Of a stretch of 44,978 nucleotides of DNA, positions 1 to 7,511 are shown piece by piece. The translations under genes and the position numbers were made by a program. Location of the stretch: contig JBOEGA010000066.1 of assembly GCA_050633205.1 (NCBI GenBank), forward strand, positions 1 to 44,978. Direction: 5' to 3'. The first letter of the stretch is position 1. Each line of letters opens with the position of its first letter. A model generated the notes under the pieces. The model saw nothing but the letters and a program-made list of their open reading frames with translations. It was not told where the DNA came from and did no database searches. This stretch comes from CBDHHC01 sp050633205 (GTDB lineage Bacteria; Pseudomonadota; Alphaproteobacteria; Rhizobiales; CBDHHC01).

Positions 1-6
1 GACTGG

Positions 7-420
7 ATGCTCGGATGGATAAATTTTAGAATTCCAGCCTGGGCAAAGGACGCAATCATATTCTGGGGAAGCGCTTTATTCTCTCTCAATACAATGCACA
101 GAGAAGTAGCTGGAATAGGCTATTTCCAGTTAAAAAACTATAACGAGTTTATACGAGGGGTACTAAATGCCCAAAAAGAAGACGATAAATGGAATCTTGC
201 AGCTGCTATATTCTATATCATAATACTATTTCCCATCACTGTACTCATTATCCCGGCACTGGCACCTACTCTTATTTTCATACTACTTCGTATAAAAACA
301 GACGGTGTAAAGAAACAGGCTAAAATCTACTTCAAGACTTTTGGCTTCATGGTTTTGCTTATCATTACACTCATGAGTTTCAATCTGGCGTTGCTGAATA
401 TCGGTGCTTGGCAAGCTTAA
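7..420 (+). CDS. Membrane protein of unknown function, possibly 5'-truncated by the window edge
   Basis: A reading frame of 137 codons from the first ATG, but the frame is open back to base 1, so the true start may lie outside the window. I do not recognise the family. Two clear hydrophobic segments are visible at about residues 64-93 and 110-132, separated by a basic stretch with several Lys residues that probably faces the cytoplasm; a weaker hydrophobic stretch lies at about 13-27. The stop is only 16 bases before the ATG of the SecD-P1-like gene on the same strand, so the two are probably co-transcribed and may act together in the inner membrane. No catalytic motif is visible. I am confident that it is a real gene, but not of any role. 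Confidence 0.6.
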   Translation: MLGWINFRIPAWAKDAIIFWGSALFSLNTMHREVAGIGYFQLKNYNEFIRGVLNAQKEDDKWNLAAAIFYIIILFPITVLIIPALAPTLIFILLRIKTDGVKKQAKIYFKTFGFMVLLIITLMSFNLALLNIGAWQA

Positions 421-436
421 AAATAAAGGAGTTTAT

Positions 437-1261
437 ATGCCTCTGAAAAATAATAAAATTGCTCTAATTGCCACCTTGGTTCTGGTTGGTCTGGCTATTC
501 TCTTCTCGCTTTATGTCTATAAGGACGCTTTCGCATCTGTCTGGAAAAGAGAAAAAGATCTCCTGATCAAAGGCGGCACAATATTTACTCTGAACATAAC
601 TGCCCCTGATAACCTCGAGCATCGCCGCGCTGACCTCAGCGCCTATATTGAATTTAAAACAAAGGCGCACCTGAGACTGACTGCCTATGTCAGCGAACTG
701 AATGAAAAAACGCTTCAGGTCACTATTCCCGGATTAAAAGATATCAAAAGCCTCGCTCTGATACCTTCTGAAAAATCAGGCTTCAGCCTCCATGAGGTCA
801 TCAATACACCATCCGGTCAGAATGCTGCGCCAACAGATGGCACAATGTTAGCAACCGGTTACATTGATAAAAAGAAACAATATCTCCTGAAAACGCAACC
901 GATCATGACGTCAGAGACCCTGAAATATGCCAGACCTGATTATGATAAATACGTAGGAAGGCCAATGCTGATGATGGGCTTTAATAAAGATGGTGCAAAA
1001 CAACTGGCTGATCTGACACGTAAAAATATCGGCAAGACTATTGCTATTGTGGTAAAGACAGGAGGCAACGGAGAACCAAAGGTTGTTACTGCCCCGAAGA
1101 TTATGACTCCCATCCTGCAGGGTAATCTGCAAATCAGTGGAGCATTCTCCCCACAGGACAATGAACAACTCGCATATTTAATTCGCGCAGGAAACTTGCT
1201 ATACCACTCAAAAATTACCGATATCAAATACAGGGCACCTTCTTTTGGTGCGAAGGAATAA
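437..1261 (+). CDS. Stand-alone SecD P1-domain-like membrane-anchored periplasmic protein
   Basis: Start chosen at the ATG at 437, because AAAGGAG at 425-431 sits 5 bases before it; an upstream in-frame ATG at 404 overlaps the previous gene and lacks such a site. The 274-residue protein has one N-terminal membrane segment (about 8-28) and then a region that reads like the first periplasmic domain of SecD: an LLIKGGTIFTLNI segment near 42-54 (compare LDLxGGxxxxLEV), ARPDYD near 165-170, FNKDGAKQLADLTRKNIGK at 182-200, APKIMTPILQGNLQISGAFS at 219-238 and LIRAGNL at 248-254. SecD normally continues from LRAGALPAP into five more membrane helices; here the protein stops about 20 residues later. 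It therefore lacks the RND-type translocation channel part. It is probably a membrane-tethered periplasmic domain that binds substrate or partner. Its role is inferred, not known. Confidence 0.72.
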   Translation: MPLKNNKIALIATLVLVGLAILFSLYVYKDAFASVWKREKDLLIKGGTIFTLNITAPDNLEHRRADLSAYIEFKTKAHLRLTAYVSELNEKTLQVTIPGLKDIKSLALIPSEKSGFSLHEVINTPSGQNAAPTDGTMLATGYIDKKKQYLLKTQPIMTSETLKYARPDYDKYVGRPMLMMGFNKDGAKQLADLTRKNIGKTIAIVVKTGGNGEPKVVTAPKIMTPILQGNLQISGAFSPQDNEQLAYLIRAGNLLYHSKITDIKYRAPSFGAKE

Positions 1262-1271
1262 GAGGGAATAG

Positions 1272-1289
1272 AACCCCATTGGTGGGGTT
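1272..1289 (+). terminator. GC-rich hairpin after the SecD-P1-like gene
   Basis: AACCCCA (1272-1278) and TGGGGTT (1283-1289) form a 7-bp stem with a 4-base loop, 11 bases past the stop codon. No U-tract follows; a second small GGGTA/TACCC pairing lies directly downstream. It lies between convergent genes, so it may serve as a weak or Rho-assisted terminator. Confidence 0.35.
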
Positions 1290-1331
1290 GGGTATCCCTA
1301 CCCCGCCCCCATAATTCTTGCAAACCAAAGT

Positions 1332-2732
1332 TTATCCCAGGTTTCGTGTTTTGGAATACTTACGCAAAGCTGACAGGCAATCTGGGCCAGGTATATTTTC
1401 AGGCACCCCGGCAATTTTGCTACCGGAAAGATTCACACTCTCCAATGCGGGCAAATTCCAGATATCTTCACAAAACTCATCTAATATACTGTGCGCCAGA
1501 TCAAGCTTTTTCAGCTTAGTCAAAGTCGTGAAAGTTTTCACCCCTTCAGCACAGGTAACAACATCCCAAAGAGCCAACTCTTCAAGGTTCGTCAACGCAG
1601 ACAAGGCAGCCGTTCCCTCTACTCCAATACCATTATTTGAGAGGTCAAGTTTACGTAAATTGATCATCTCGGAAACGGCTTTGGCTCCTGCAGCACCTAT
1701 TTCATTGCTCTCCAAACTAAGGTCTTGCAAATTGGTAAGTACGGTTAAAGCCTGAGCTCCTTCATCACCAATAAAATTCCACCCAAGCTTAAGCTCAGTC
1801 AAACCTTTTAGTGCGGCCAATGATTTTGCCCCTTCATCAGTAAGATCATTTTTATGCAGATTGAGTTTTCTGAGATTAGGTAGGGCAGACAAGAACAAAA
1901 TTTCTTCGTCACGGAGATCATTGAAGGACAGATCAAGCTCTGTGAGGTTAACCATAGAAGCCACAGCTCTCTCACGTACAATAGGTATATAAGTATCAGA
2001 AAGACAAAATGTTTTGAGATTTTTTAGCGATGATATCGCTAACAATCCTTCTTCACCAATTGAATTACCTGAAACATCAAGTGAGGACAGGCTATCCATC
2101 TTAGACAGCTCCCTGGCACCATTGACACCAATTTCACAACACATCAGGTTCAACTCTTTAATACATTTCAATGCTGAAAGGCTTTCAGCACCTTTATCGC
2201 CAATTCGATTAAAACCAATATTCAAATATCTCAGATTTTCTAAGGTAGTCAGAGCAATTGCACCCTGATCGCTAATCTCACAATTAATAAGGCTGAGCTT
2301 TTCAAGATTTGATAAATCAGAAAGATAATTGCACCCCTCATCCTCAATTTCGTTTGCATACAAATCAAGCTCGATTAGACCTTGTAATGCGGATAATTTT
2401 TTGACTCCCTTAATGCTAATCCCATTATTTCTGAGGTATAGCACCTTCAGGTTATGCATAGACGCTAGAGTTTTGCACCCCCGGTCTCCAATCTGGTTGT
2501 CATTCAGGTTCAAATGCGTAAGCCAATCAAGCTTAAAAACATCTTTAGGAACTGCCCTTAATTCAAGCTTACTTAGATCAAGTTTTGGAGATCGGCTGGA
2601 CTGACATTCCGCAATTCGTCTCCTAGCTTCAGCTTTACTTTCCTTTGGCGTCCTCATTGTAAAAAACAATATTAATTCAACGAGTACCGATTCCAGCAAA
2701 GTAAACTCAACATCTCTAATTTTTCTCTTCAT
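1332..2732 (-). CDS. Leucine-rich-repeat protein (about 16 repeats, 24-residue period), probably cytoplasmic
   Basis: The 466-residue frame is almost entirely leucine-rich repeats of the ribonuclease-inhibitor-like type: after about residue 70 comes a regular 24-residue unit of the form LxxLxLxxNxIGDEGAxxLSAL, about 14 clean copies plus two looser ones at the C-terminus. There is no convincing signal peptide or membrane segment, so a cytoplasmic protein-protein interaction role is likely. The start is uncertain. The ATG at 2732 has little Shine-Dalgarno sequence, and an in-frame ATG at 2657 would begin MRTPKESKAEARRRIAE, which is how many bacterial LRR proteins begin (an EARRRI cap before the first repeat). 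I favour 2657 on family grounds but report the longest frame. Partners and function cannot be told from the sequence. Neighbouring genes give no pathway hint. Confidence 0.85.
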   Translation of the reverse strand: MKRKIRDVEFTLLESVLVELILFFTMRTPKESKAEARRRIAECQSSRSPKLDLSKLELRAVPKDVFKLDWLTHLNLNDNQIGDRGCKTLASMHNLKVLYLRNNGISIKGVKKLSALQGLIELDLYANEIEDEGCNYLSDLSNLEKLSLINCEISDQGAIALTTLENLRYLNIGFNRIGDKGAESLSALKCIKELNLMCCEIGVNGARELSKMDSLSSLDVSGNSIGEEGLLAISSLKNLKTFCLSDTYIPIVRERAVASMVNLTELDLSFNDLRDEEILFLSALPNLRKLNLHKNDLTDEGAKSLAALKGLTELKLGWNFIGDEGAQALTVLTNLQDLSLESNEIGAAGAKAVSEMINLRKLDLSNNGIGVEGTAALSALTNLEELALWDVVTCAEGVKTFTTLTKLKKLDLAHSILDEFCEDIWNLPALESVNLSGSKIAGVPENIPGPDCLSALRKYSKTRNLG

Positions 2733-3019
2733 TTACGTTACCTATACCCATCAGAACCCAATGCGGGATTGAGTAGGATTGCCAGGCCACCGAACCAACA
2801 GTATCACACATAACTATCCCCTGAAAAATCTGCGGGACCCAGTACACACCAGACACAGAAAAGTACAGGGAACTATTTGCAACAACAACTTAAAAAAATC
2901 CTGACTATCAATGGTTATGTATTGACTAAGGTGGTAGCTTTTTGTGGCAACATTTTATCTGACTTCTGCTTCCTGATCCGGTAATCATTAGAAGCAGTTT
3001 CTTTCCTCGCATCACCGAT
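2733..3019. other. Intergenic region, no gene seen
   Basis: About 290 bases between two minus-strand genes. It should hold the promoter of the LRR gene. The only structure I see is a 7-bp inverted repeat, CTGCTTC (2966-2972) and GAAGCAG (2991-2997), without a T-run on either side. No RNA gene or start-proximal riboswitch-like fold is evident. Confidence 0.4.
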
Positions 3020-3346
3020 TTACGAATCTGCAGTAAAATCCATTTCTCTGATTTTGTTGCAGAAGTCATAAAACTTTTTCTTATTTCCAGATATTCTATG
3101 GATGAAGATATTCTCGTAACTACACATTATGCGAAACACGATATTTTCAAAATAGATATCAATACCGATCTCTACTAAATTTCCATAGCCTGAAGATTTC
3201 CAGCTATCATTTTCTATTTCGTAACAACCTTCTTCTTCTATTTTAGAGAGCAGCTCTACTGCAGTTTCCATTGCATACTTTCCAGGAGTAGAAAAAATTG
3301 CTGGATCATCACAGGTCGCATTTTGAGATGAAAAAATTTTAGCCAT
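3020..3346 (-). CDS. Small protein of unknown function (108 aa)
   Basis: Start chosen at the ATG at 3346 because AAGGA lies about 8 bases upstream on the minus strand; a longer frame back to 3466 begins with a poorly coding Gly/Trp-rich stretch and is less likely. The protein is soluble-looking and acidic to neutral, with no signal peptide or membrane helix. It has an N-terminal helix-prone part (about 20-40) and then alternating hydrophobic beta-like segments (about 55-85). It does not resemble a family I can name. About 110 bases upstream of its start lies the array of phased CGTRAAT boxes (3457-3537), which could control it. The LRR gene lies downstream on the same strand after a gap of about 290 bases, so the two are probably not one tight operon. 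Confidence 0.6.
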   Translation of the reverse strand: MAKIFSSQNATCDDPAIFSTPGKYAMETAVELLSKIEEEGCYEIENDSWKSSGYGNLVEIGIDIYFENIVFRIMCSYENIFIHRISGNKKKFYDFCNKIREMDFTADS

Positions 3347-3454
3347 GTTTTTTTTCCTTAATTCATTAACTAAAAAATATCCCCCACCAGTTCCACCATA
3401 AATTGCAGAAAACCACCCGCTGCAACCCAGCAGCACCCACCCCCCAAAAAAATA

Positions 3455-3537
3455 CACGTAAATCACACGTGAATCCGCGTGAATTCACGTAAGTCAAACG
3501 TAAATTGACGTAGACAGAGCGACACTCAAACGTGAAT
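3455..3537. repeat. Array of CGTRAAT boxes at 10-11 bp spacing
   Basis: The triplet CGT recurs at 3457, 3468, 3478, 3488, 3499, 3509 and 3531, with a degenerate CGA at 3520. The steps are 11, 10, 10, 11, 10, 11 and 11 bases, an average of about 10.6, which is one DNA helical turn. Most copies continue as CGT(A/G)A(A/G)T. All boxes therefore face the same side of the helix. The period does not keep a reading frame, so this is not a coding repeat. It lies between the anmK stop (3619) and the 108-aa gene (start 3346, minus). It is most easily read as a cooperative protein-binding array or iteron-like site. Confidence 0.6.
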
Positions 3538-3618
3538 CAACATAACCAATCAGGCGCAAAACCAGCTCAAAAAATTATCCCCTCACCCAAAAAGCACGAG
3601 ATAATAATCGCAGGGCCA

Positions 3619-4746
3619 TTACATCAAATGCCCGCCAATAAGCAATCCACCTTCAGAAGGAGCATGAATACCTGTCGTACCTGGAAATGTAATTGGTAAG
3701 CCCTTCACAGTCCGAACTGCCAGATAGGCAAAGGCCTGTGCTTCAATAAAATCCGTTTCCCAGTTCAGATCCCCTGCAAGCATAACCTCGCAGTCACCAT
3801 AATCCTGCAAAGCCTCCTCCAGCATGGAACACAACACCGGATTGCGTGCCCCGCCACCTGTCACGATCCACATTTTGGGAAGCTTCGTCATATGCTCACA
3901 GCTTTTGGCTAAACTATGGGCCGTAAAAGCCGTAAGCGTCGCAGCGCCATTTTCCAGAGAAAGGTCGCTCAGGATTTCAAAACTGAAATTATTCCGGTCA
4001 AGAGACTTAGGCGGCTCCAGATCAAAATACGGATTCTCCATCAGTTCCTCCAGATGCGCCTCACTCACAGTCCCGGCATCAGCCAGAACCCCGTCCAGAT
4101 CCATCGGGCGGCCAATATGCATCGCTACCCAGTCATCAATCAGCGCATTGCCGGGCCCCGTATCAAAGGCCAGCATATCATCCCCTTCACCAACCCAGGT
4201 AACATTCGCAACACCACCAATATTAACAACAGCCACAGGCAACCGCAGATCAGCATAATTTACCAGCGCCTGATGATATACCGGAACCAGCGGTGCACCC
4301 TGCCCTCCCTGCGCAATATCATCAGCCCTCAGGTCACAAACCGTTGGCACACCAAATGCCTCATAGATCTGCCCCCCGGACCCAAGCTGCACAGTCAAAG
4401 CCCTGTCAGGCGCATGAAAAACCGTCTGCCCGTGAAACCCGATAACATCCACCATCTGCATGGAAATATTTTCCTGCTGGCAGAACTCCCTGATCGCCTT
4501 GATATGAGCCTTGGTAACCTCAATTTCCGCCAGTCCCAGCGCACCGGAACGATCCTCACGATCTTCTATCAATTGCGCCGCCTCAATGGCCTCGCAAATC
4601 AGATCACGCTGATCGGTCGTATAGGGGCAGAACATCGTCGGACCAAACTCATGGATATGCACTCCATCAGTCTGCATCATGGCAATATCAATGCCATCCA
4701 TGGATGTTCCACTCATCATTCCGATAGCTGTCAGGTTATCTTTCAT
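3619..4746 (-). CDS. anmK: Anhydro-N-acetylmuramic acid kinase
   Basis: Cytoplasmic enzyme of peptidoglycan recycling: it opens the 1,6-anhydro ring of anhydro-MurNAc and phosphorylates it to MurNAc-6-phosphate using ATP. The 375-residue length is normal for the family. The N-terminal phosphate-binding signature GMMSGTSMDGID is at residues 9-20. The central motifs GFHGQTVFHAP, VVNIGGVANVTW and FDTGPGNALIDDW are typical of AnmK, and a C-terminal VTGGGARNP motif completes the ASKHA-fold nucleotide site. The gene is divergent from tyrS, with 115 bases between the start codons; this arrangement is common in alphaproteobacteria. A promoter candidate for it lies within that gap. No anomalies are seen. 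Confidence 0.96.
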   Translation of the reverse strand: MKDNLTAIGMMSGTSMDGIDIAMMQTDGVHIHEFGPTMFCPYTTDQRDLICEAIEAAQLIEDREDRSGALGLAEIEVTKAHIKAIREFCQQENISMQMVDVIGFHGQTVFHAPDRALTVQLGSGGQIYEAFGVPTVCDLRADDIAQGGQGAPLVPVYHQALVNYADLRLPVAVVNIGGVANVTWVGEGDDMLAFDTGPGNALIDDWVAMHIGRPMDLDGVLADAGTVSEAHLEELMENPYFDLEPPKSLDRNNFSFEILSDLSLENGAATLTAFTAHSLAKSCEHMTKLPKMWIVTGGGARNPVLCSMLEEALQDYGDCEVMLAGDLNWETDFIEAQAFAYLAVRTVKGLPITFPGTTGIHAPSEGGLLIGGHLM

Positions 4747-4769
4747 AAAAAAAATTCCATCGTCTGGGT

Positions 4770-4865
4770 ATGAAACAAATGAAAAAACTGTTAAATGGCG
4801 GATTAATGGCTAAACCAGCCGAATCGTCAAACAACTCAATAAACATTGAAGACCAGATATTATGA
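4770..4865 (+). CDS. Possible 31-codon leader ORF overlapping the tyrS start
   Basis: An uninterrupted small frame begins MKQMKKLLNGG and ends ..INIEDQIL, with its TGA overlapping the tyrS ATG (ATGA, 4862-4865). tyrS itself has no clear Shine-Dalgarno sequence (only a weak GAAGA about 10 bases upstream), so re-initiation after this leader would be a plausible way to start tyrS translation. It contains no Tyr codon, so it is not a classical attenuation peptide. Its own ribosome-binding site is weak, and the overlap could be chance. I treat it as a candidate only. Confidence 0.3.
   Translation: MKQMKKLLNGGLMAKPAESSNNSINIEDQIL
4802..4830 (-). promoter_or_regulatory. Candidate sigma-70 promoter for anmK
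   Basis: Read on the minus strand, TTGACG (4830-4825) and ATTAAT (4807-4802) are separated by 17 bases. This would put the transcript start near 4795, giving a leader of about 50 bases before the anmK ATG. The -35 matches consensus at 5 of 6 positions and the -10 at 4 of 6. Confidence 0.4.
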
Positions 4866-6115
4866 GCAGTTACAAGTCCGATTTCCTGCAGGAACTTAGC
4901 GCACGCGGTTACCTGAATCAATGCACCGATGAACAAGCCCTTGATGCAAAAGCTGTAAGCGGTCCGGTCATTGGCTATATCGGCTTTGATTGCACGGCTT
5001 CCAGCCTGCATATCGGCAGTCTTCTGCCAATTATGATGCTGCGAAAAATGCAGCAGACAGGCCACAAGCCAATTGTTTTGATGGGCGGCGGCACCACAAA
5101 AGTAGGCGACCCGTCCGGCAAGGACGAATCCCGCCAGATGCTGACCGATGAAAAAATCAATGAAAACATGGCTGGCATCAAAAAAGTCTTCGAAAAATTC
5201 CTGACCTTCGGAGACGGGCCAACTGATGCCGTCATGGTCAATAATGCAGACTGGCTCGAAGAGCTGAACTACATCGAATTCCTCCGTGATTATGGACCGC
5301 ATTTCACAATTAACCGCATGCTGTCCTTCGACTCTGTAAAACTGAGACTTGAGCGCGAACAGCCGCTTACATTTCTGGAATTCAACTACATGCTGCTTCA
5401 GGCCTATGATTTCCTTGAATTAAAGCGCCGCTATAACTGCACTCTGCAAATGGGCGGTTCCGACCAGTGGGGCAACATTATCAACGGTGTAGACCTCACA
5501 AGACGTGTAGACAGTTCTGAAGTCTTCGGCCTGACAACCTCCCTGCTGACAACCGCCTCCGGTGCCAAAATGGGCAAAACGGCCGCTGGCGCAGTCTGGC
5601 TCAACGAAGATATGCTCAGCCCCTACGATTACTGGCAGTACTGGCGCAACACTGAAGACGCCGACGTTGGTAAATTCCTTCGCCTGTTCACAGAGCTTCC
5701 ACTGGATGAAATTGCAAAACTGGAAGCCCTTGAAGGCTCGGAAATCAACGAAGCCAAGAAAATACTGGCAACAGAGGCCACAGCAATGGCTCATAGCAGG
5801 GAAGCAGCCGAAAAAGCCGCTCAGACTGCCCTGGAAGCCTTCGAAAAAGGTGCAATGGCTGAAGGCCTGCCAACAATCGAAATACCTAAAGCTGATCTTG
5901 AAGCCGGAATGGGAGTATTAGCCACGTTCGTACAGGCCGGGCTTGCAGGCTCAAACGGTGAAGCAAGACGCCATGTTCAGGGCGGTGCTGCGCGTATTAA
6001 CGATAAAGCAGTCTCAGATGTAAAATCCCAACTCAACCTTGAGCATCTGACGGAAGAAGGCGTCATCAAGCTTTCAATTGGCAAGAAAAAACACGTACTT
6101 GTCAAACCTGTATAA
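4862..6115 (+). CDS. tyrS: Tyrosyl-tRNA synthetase
   Basis: Class I aminoacyl-tRNA synthetase that charges tRNA-Tyr with tyrosine in the cytoplasm. 417 residues, normal for the bacterial TyrRS type. The HIGH-equivalent is HIGS at residues 50-53 and the KMSKS-equivalent is KMGKT at 236-240. The tyrosine-pocket motif YMLLQAYDF is at 176-184 and GGSDQWGNI at 198-206. The C-terminal third ends in an S4-like RNA-binding domain (VQAGLAGSNGEARRHVQGGAARIND), which binds the tRNA. The start at 4862 gives the standard N-terminus but has a poor ribosome-binding site (see the leader ORF). A strong hairpin follows the stop. Confidence 0.97.
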   Translation: MSSYKSDFLQELSARGYLNQCTDEQALDAKAVSGPVIGYIGFDCTASSLHIGSLLPIMMLRKMQQTGHKPIVLMGGGTTKVGDPSGKDESRQMLTDEKINENMAGIKKVFEKFLTFGDGPTDAVMVNNADWLEELNYIEFLRDYGPHFTINRMLSFDSVKLRLEREQPLTFLEFNYMLLQAYDFLELKRRYNCTLQMGGSDQWGNIINGVDLTRRVDSSEVFGLTTSLLTTASGAKMGKTAAGAVWLNEDMLSPYDYWQYWRNTEDADVGKFLRLFTELPLDEIAKLEALEGSEINEAKKILATEATAMAHSREAAEKAAQTALEAFEKGAMAEGLPTIEIPKADLEAGMGVLATFVQAGLAGSNGEARRHVQGGAARINDKAVSDVKSQLNLEHLTEEGVIKLSIGKKKHVLVKPV

Positions 6116-6122
6116 TTCTACA

Positions 6123-6150
6123 GGCAGGACTGGCAAAATCCGGTCCTGCC
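6123..6150 (+). terminator. Rho-independent-like terminator after tyrS
   Basis: GGCAGGAC pairs with GTCCTGCC, extended inward by a T-G wobble and GG/CC, to give a stem of about 11 bp with a CAAAAT loop. It starts 7 bases after the stop codon and is followed by CTTCT, a short pyrimidine tail. Confidence 0.7.
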
Positions 6151-6280
6151 CTTCTGCATCTTAATGGTTAATGTACATTATTAACTTTGACTGACAACTA
6201 ACCATTGCATATCTGCGAATAATGTTATGTGATTTGATTCTTGGAGTTTTATTACCAGACTCGCTGTTGGGAGATGCAGT

Positions 6281-7510
6281 TTGAATCACTTTCGTATTTT
6301 ATATATTGTACTTTTTAGTCTGTTTATTTCCGGTGCCGCCCTCGCAGCTCCACCACACCTGTCTGCCAGTCATCAGGCGCAGTCGATCCTCAAAAAAGTC
6401 GCCATAATTGGCAAGGACCAGCGCAAGGAAGTCCCCCCCGAATATAAACATATCTCCCGCAGCATAGGCATTCTGATCCCCAACCATAGCCGTGGCAGAT
6501 GGGGCTGCAGCGCATTTTGCGTAGCTGATAATGTAGTCGCAACCAATGCCCATTGCCTGATCCGCACTCCTCATACCGGACAATCAGTCGATATGAGCAA
6601 CGTCATATTCACCTTTCCCAGAATAACACCAACCAATAATGGCTACGCCGGAACCTACAATATTAATTACAAAAGCACGATGTCCCCAATCCGCTATGTC
6701 TCAAGGGATAATCCAAGACTGTCACTCTATGCCGGCAATTATTATGAAAACAAAACATTCAGGTCGAACAGCCATGATTGGGCATTTGCCAAACTGAAAA
6801 CCCCGATTTGCAGAAACCGGATATTGAAACTGAAAGATATCCCCGTAAGAAAGCTGCAGAAGGCGTCCCGTAAAAAGAAAATCTTTATGCTTGGCTATCA
6901 TGGCGATGACGAAATGGCATATCAGCGCCTCTCCGAAGGCTGTCGGATATTCTCTCCCAAAAGCACGAGATACCTTCCACGCAGCGCTAGAAGGCAATAT
7001 AGCCCCCGCAGACCAGTCCTGCCGCACAACTGTGATACGGTAACAGGATCATCCGGATCACCAATAATTATGTCCAGCCAGGAAGGCCCTGTGGTCATTG
7101 GTATTAACCGCGGCTCCTTCCGCTACTCACGTTATACCGTTATGCAGAACACCCGCACAGGCCGCACTGTAGGGCGCCCAAAGCTGATTTTCCGCAGCGA
7201 AATGAATATGGCCGTTCATACACGTGCCTTTTTGAGCGGGCTGGATCGTTTCAAATCCGAAGACCTCCTCGACAACACTGAACAGTTTATGGAAGTGCAA
7301 CATCTGCTGAAGCGCCTCAGACTATACCGTGGCAGGGTTGATGGCCTTATGGGCAGAAGCACCCGGTCAGCCATCCTGAAATATGAACGCCGTCAGCACC
7401 TGGCCCCTATGGGCTTGCCGACAAAACAGCTTCTGAAAATGCTTAGAATGGAACTGGACCCGATTGCCCGCACATTAAATGAGTCCCTGAACACTGCTGC
7501 AGTGCAGTAA
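6281..7510 (+). CDS. Secreted trypsin-like serine protease with C-terminal peptidoglycan-binding domain
   Basis: TTG start at 6281, supported by GGGAG at 6269-6273 and by the signal peptide that begins at once (hydrophobic 5-21, cleavage near ALA-APP at 20-23). No ATG in this frame fits better. The mature protein has a chymotrypsin-fold peptidase domain with the full triad: His91 in TNAHC, Asp166 in HDWAFAKL and Ser258 in TGSSGSPI. Cys residues near the His and Ser motifs could form disulfides. Residues about 325-390 form a peptidoglycan-binding-domain-1 repeat (VQHLLKRLRLYRGRVDG, then GRSTRSAILKYERR). The enzyme probably works in the periplasm while bound to the cell wall. The target is unknown. 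The stop is one base from the stop of the convergent MBL-fold gene. Confidence 0.85.
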   Translation: MNHFRILYIVLFSLFISGAALAAPPHLSASHQAQSILKKVAIIGKDQRKEVPPEYKHISRSIGILIPNHSRGRWGCSAFCVADNVVATNAHCLIRTPHTGQSVDMSNVIFTFPRITPTNNGYAGTYNINYKSTMSPIRYVSRDNPRLSLYAGNYYENKTFRSNSHDWAFAKLKTPICRNRILKLKDIPVRKLQKASRKKKIFMLGYHGDDEMAYQRLSEGCRIFSPKSTRYLPRSARRQYSPRRPVLPHNCDTVTGSSGSPIIMSSQEGPVVIGINRGSFRYSRYTVMQNTRTGRTVGRPKLIFRSEMNMAVHTRAFLSGLDRFKSEDLLDNTEQFMEVQHLLKRLRLYRGRVDGLMGRSTRSAILKYERRQHLAPMGLPTKQLLKMLRMELDPIARTLNESLNTAAVQ

Positions 7511-7511
7511 C

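Noticed and set aside
2966..2997. Inverted repeat CTGCTTC/GAAGCAG as terminator of the 108-aa gene
   Set aside because: The arms are only 7 bases, the loop is long and no T-run follows on the minus strand.
3824..5302. Long antisense frames opposite anmK and tyrS
   Set aside because: Both strands overlap well-recognised enzymes with complete motifs; the antisense products resemble nothing and lack ribosome-binding sites.
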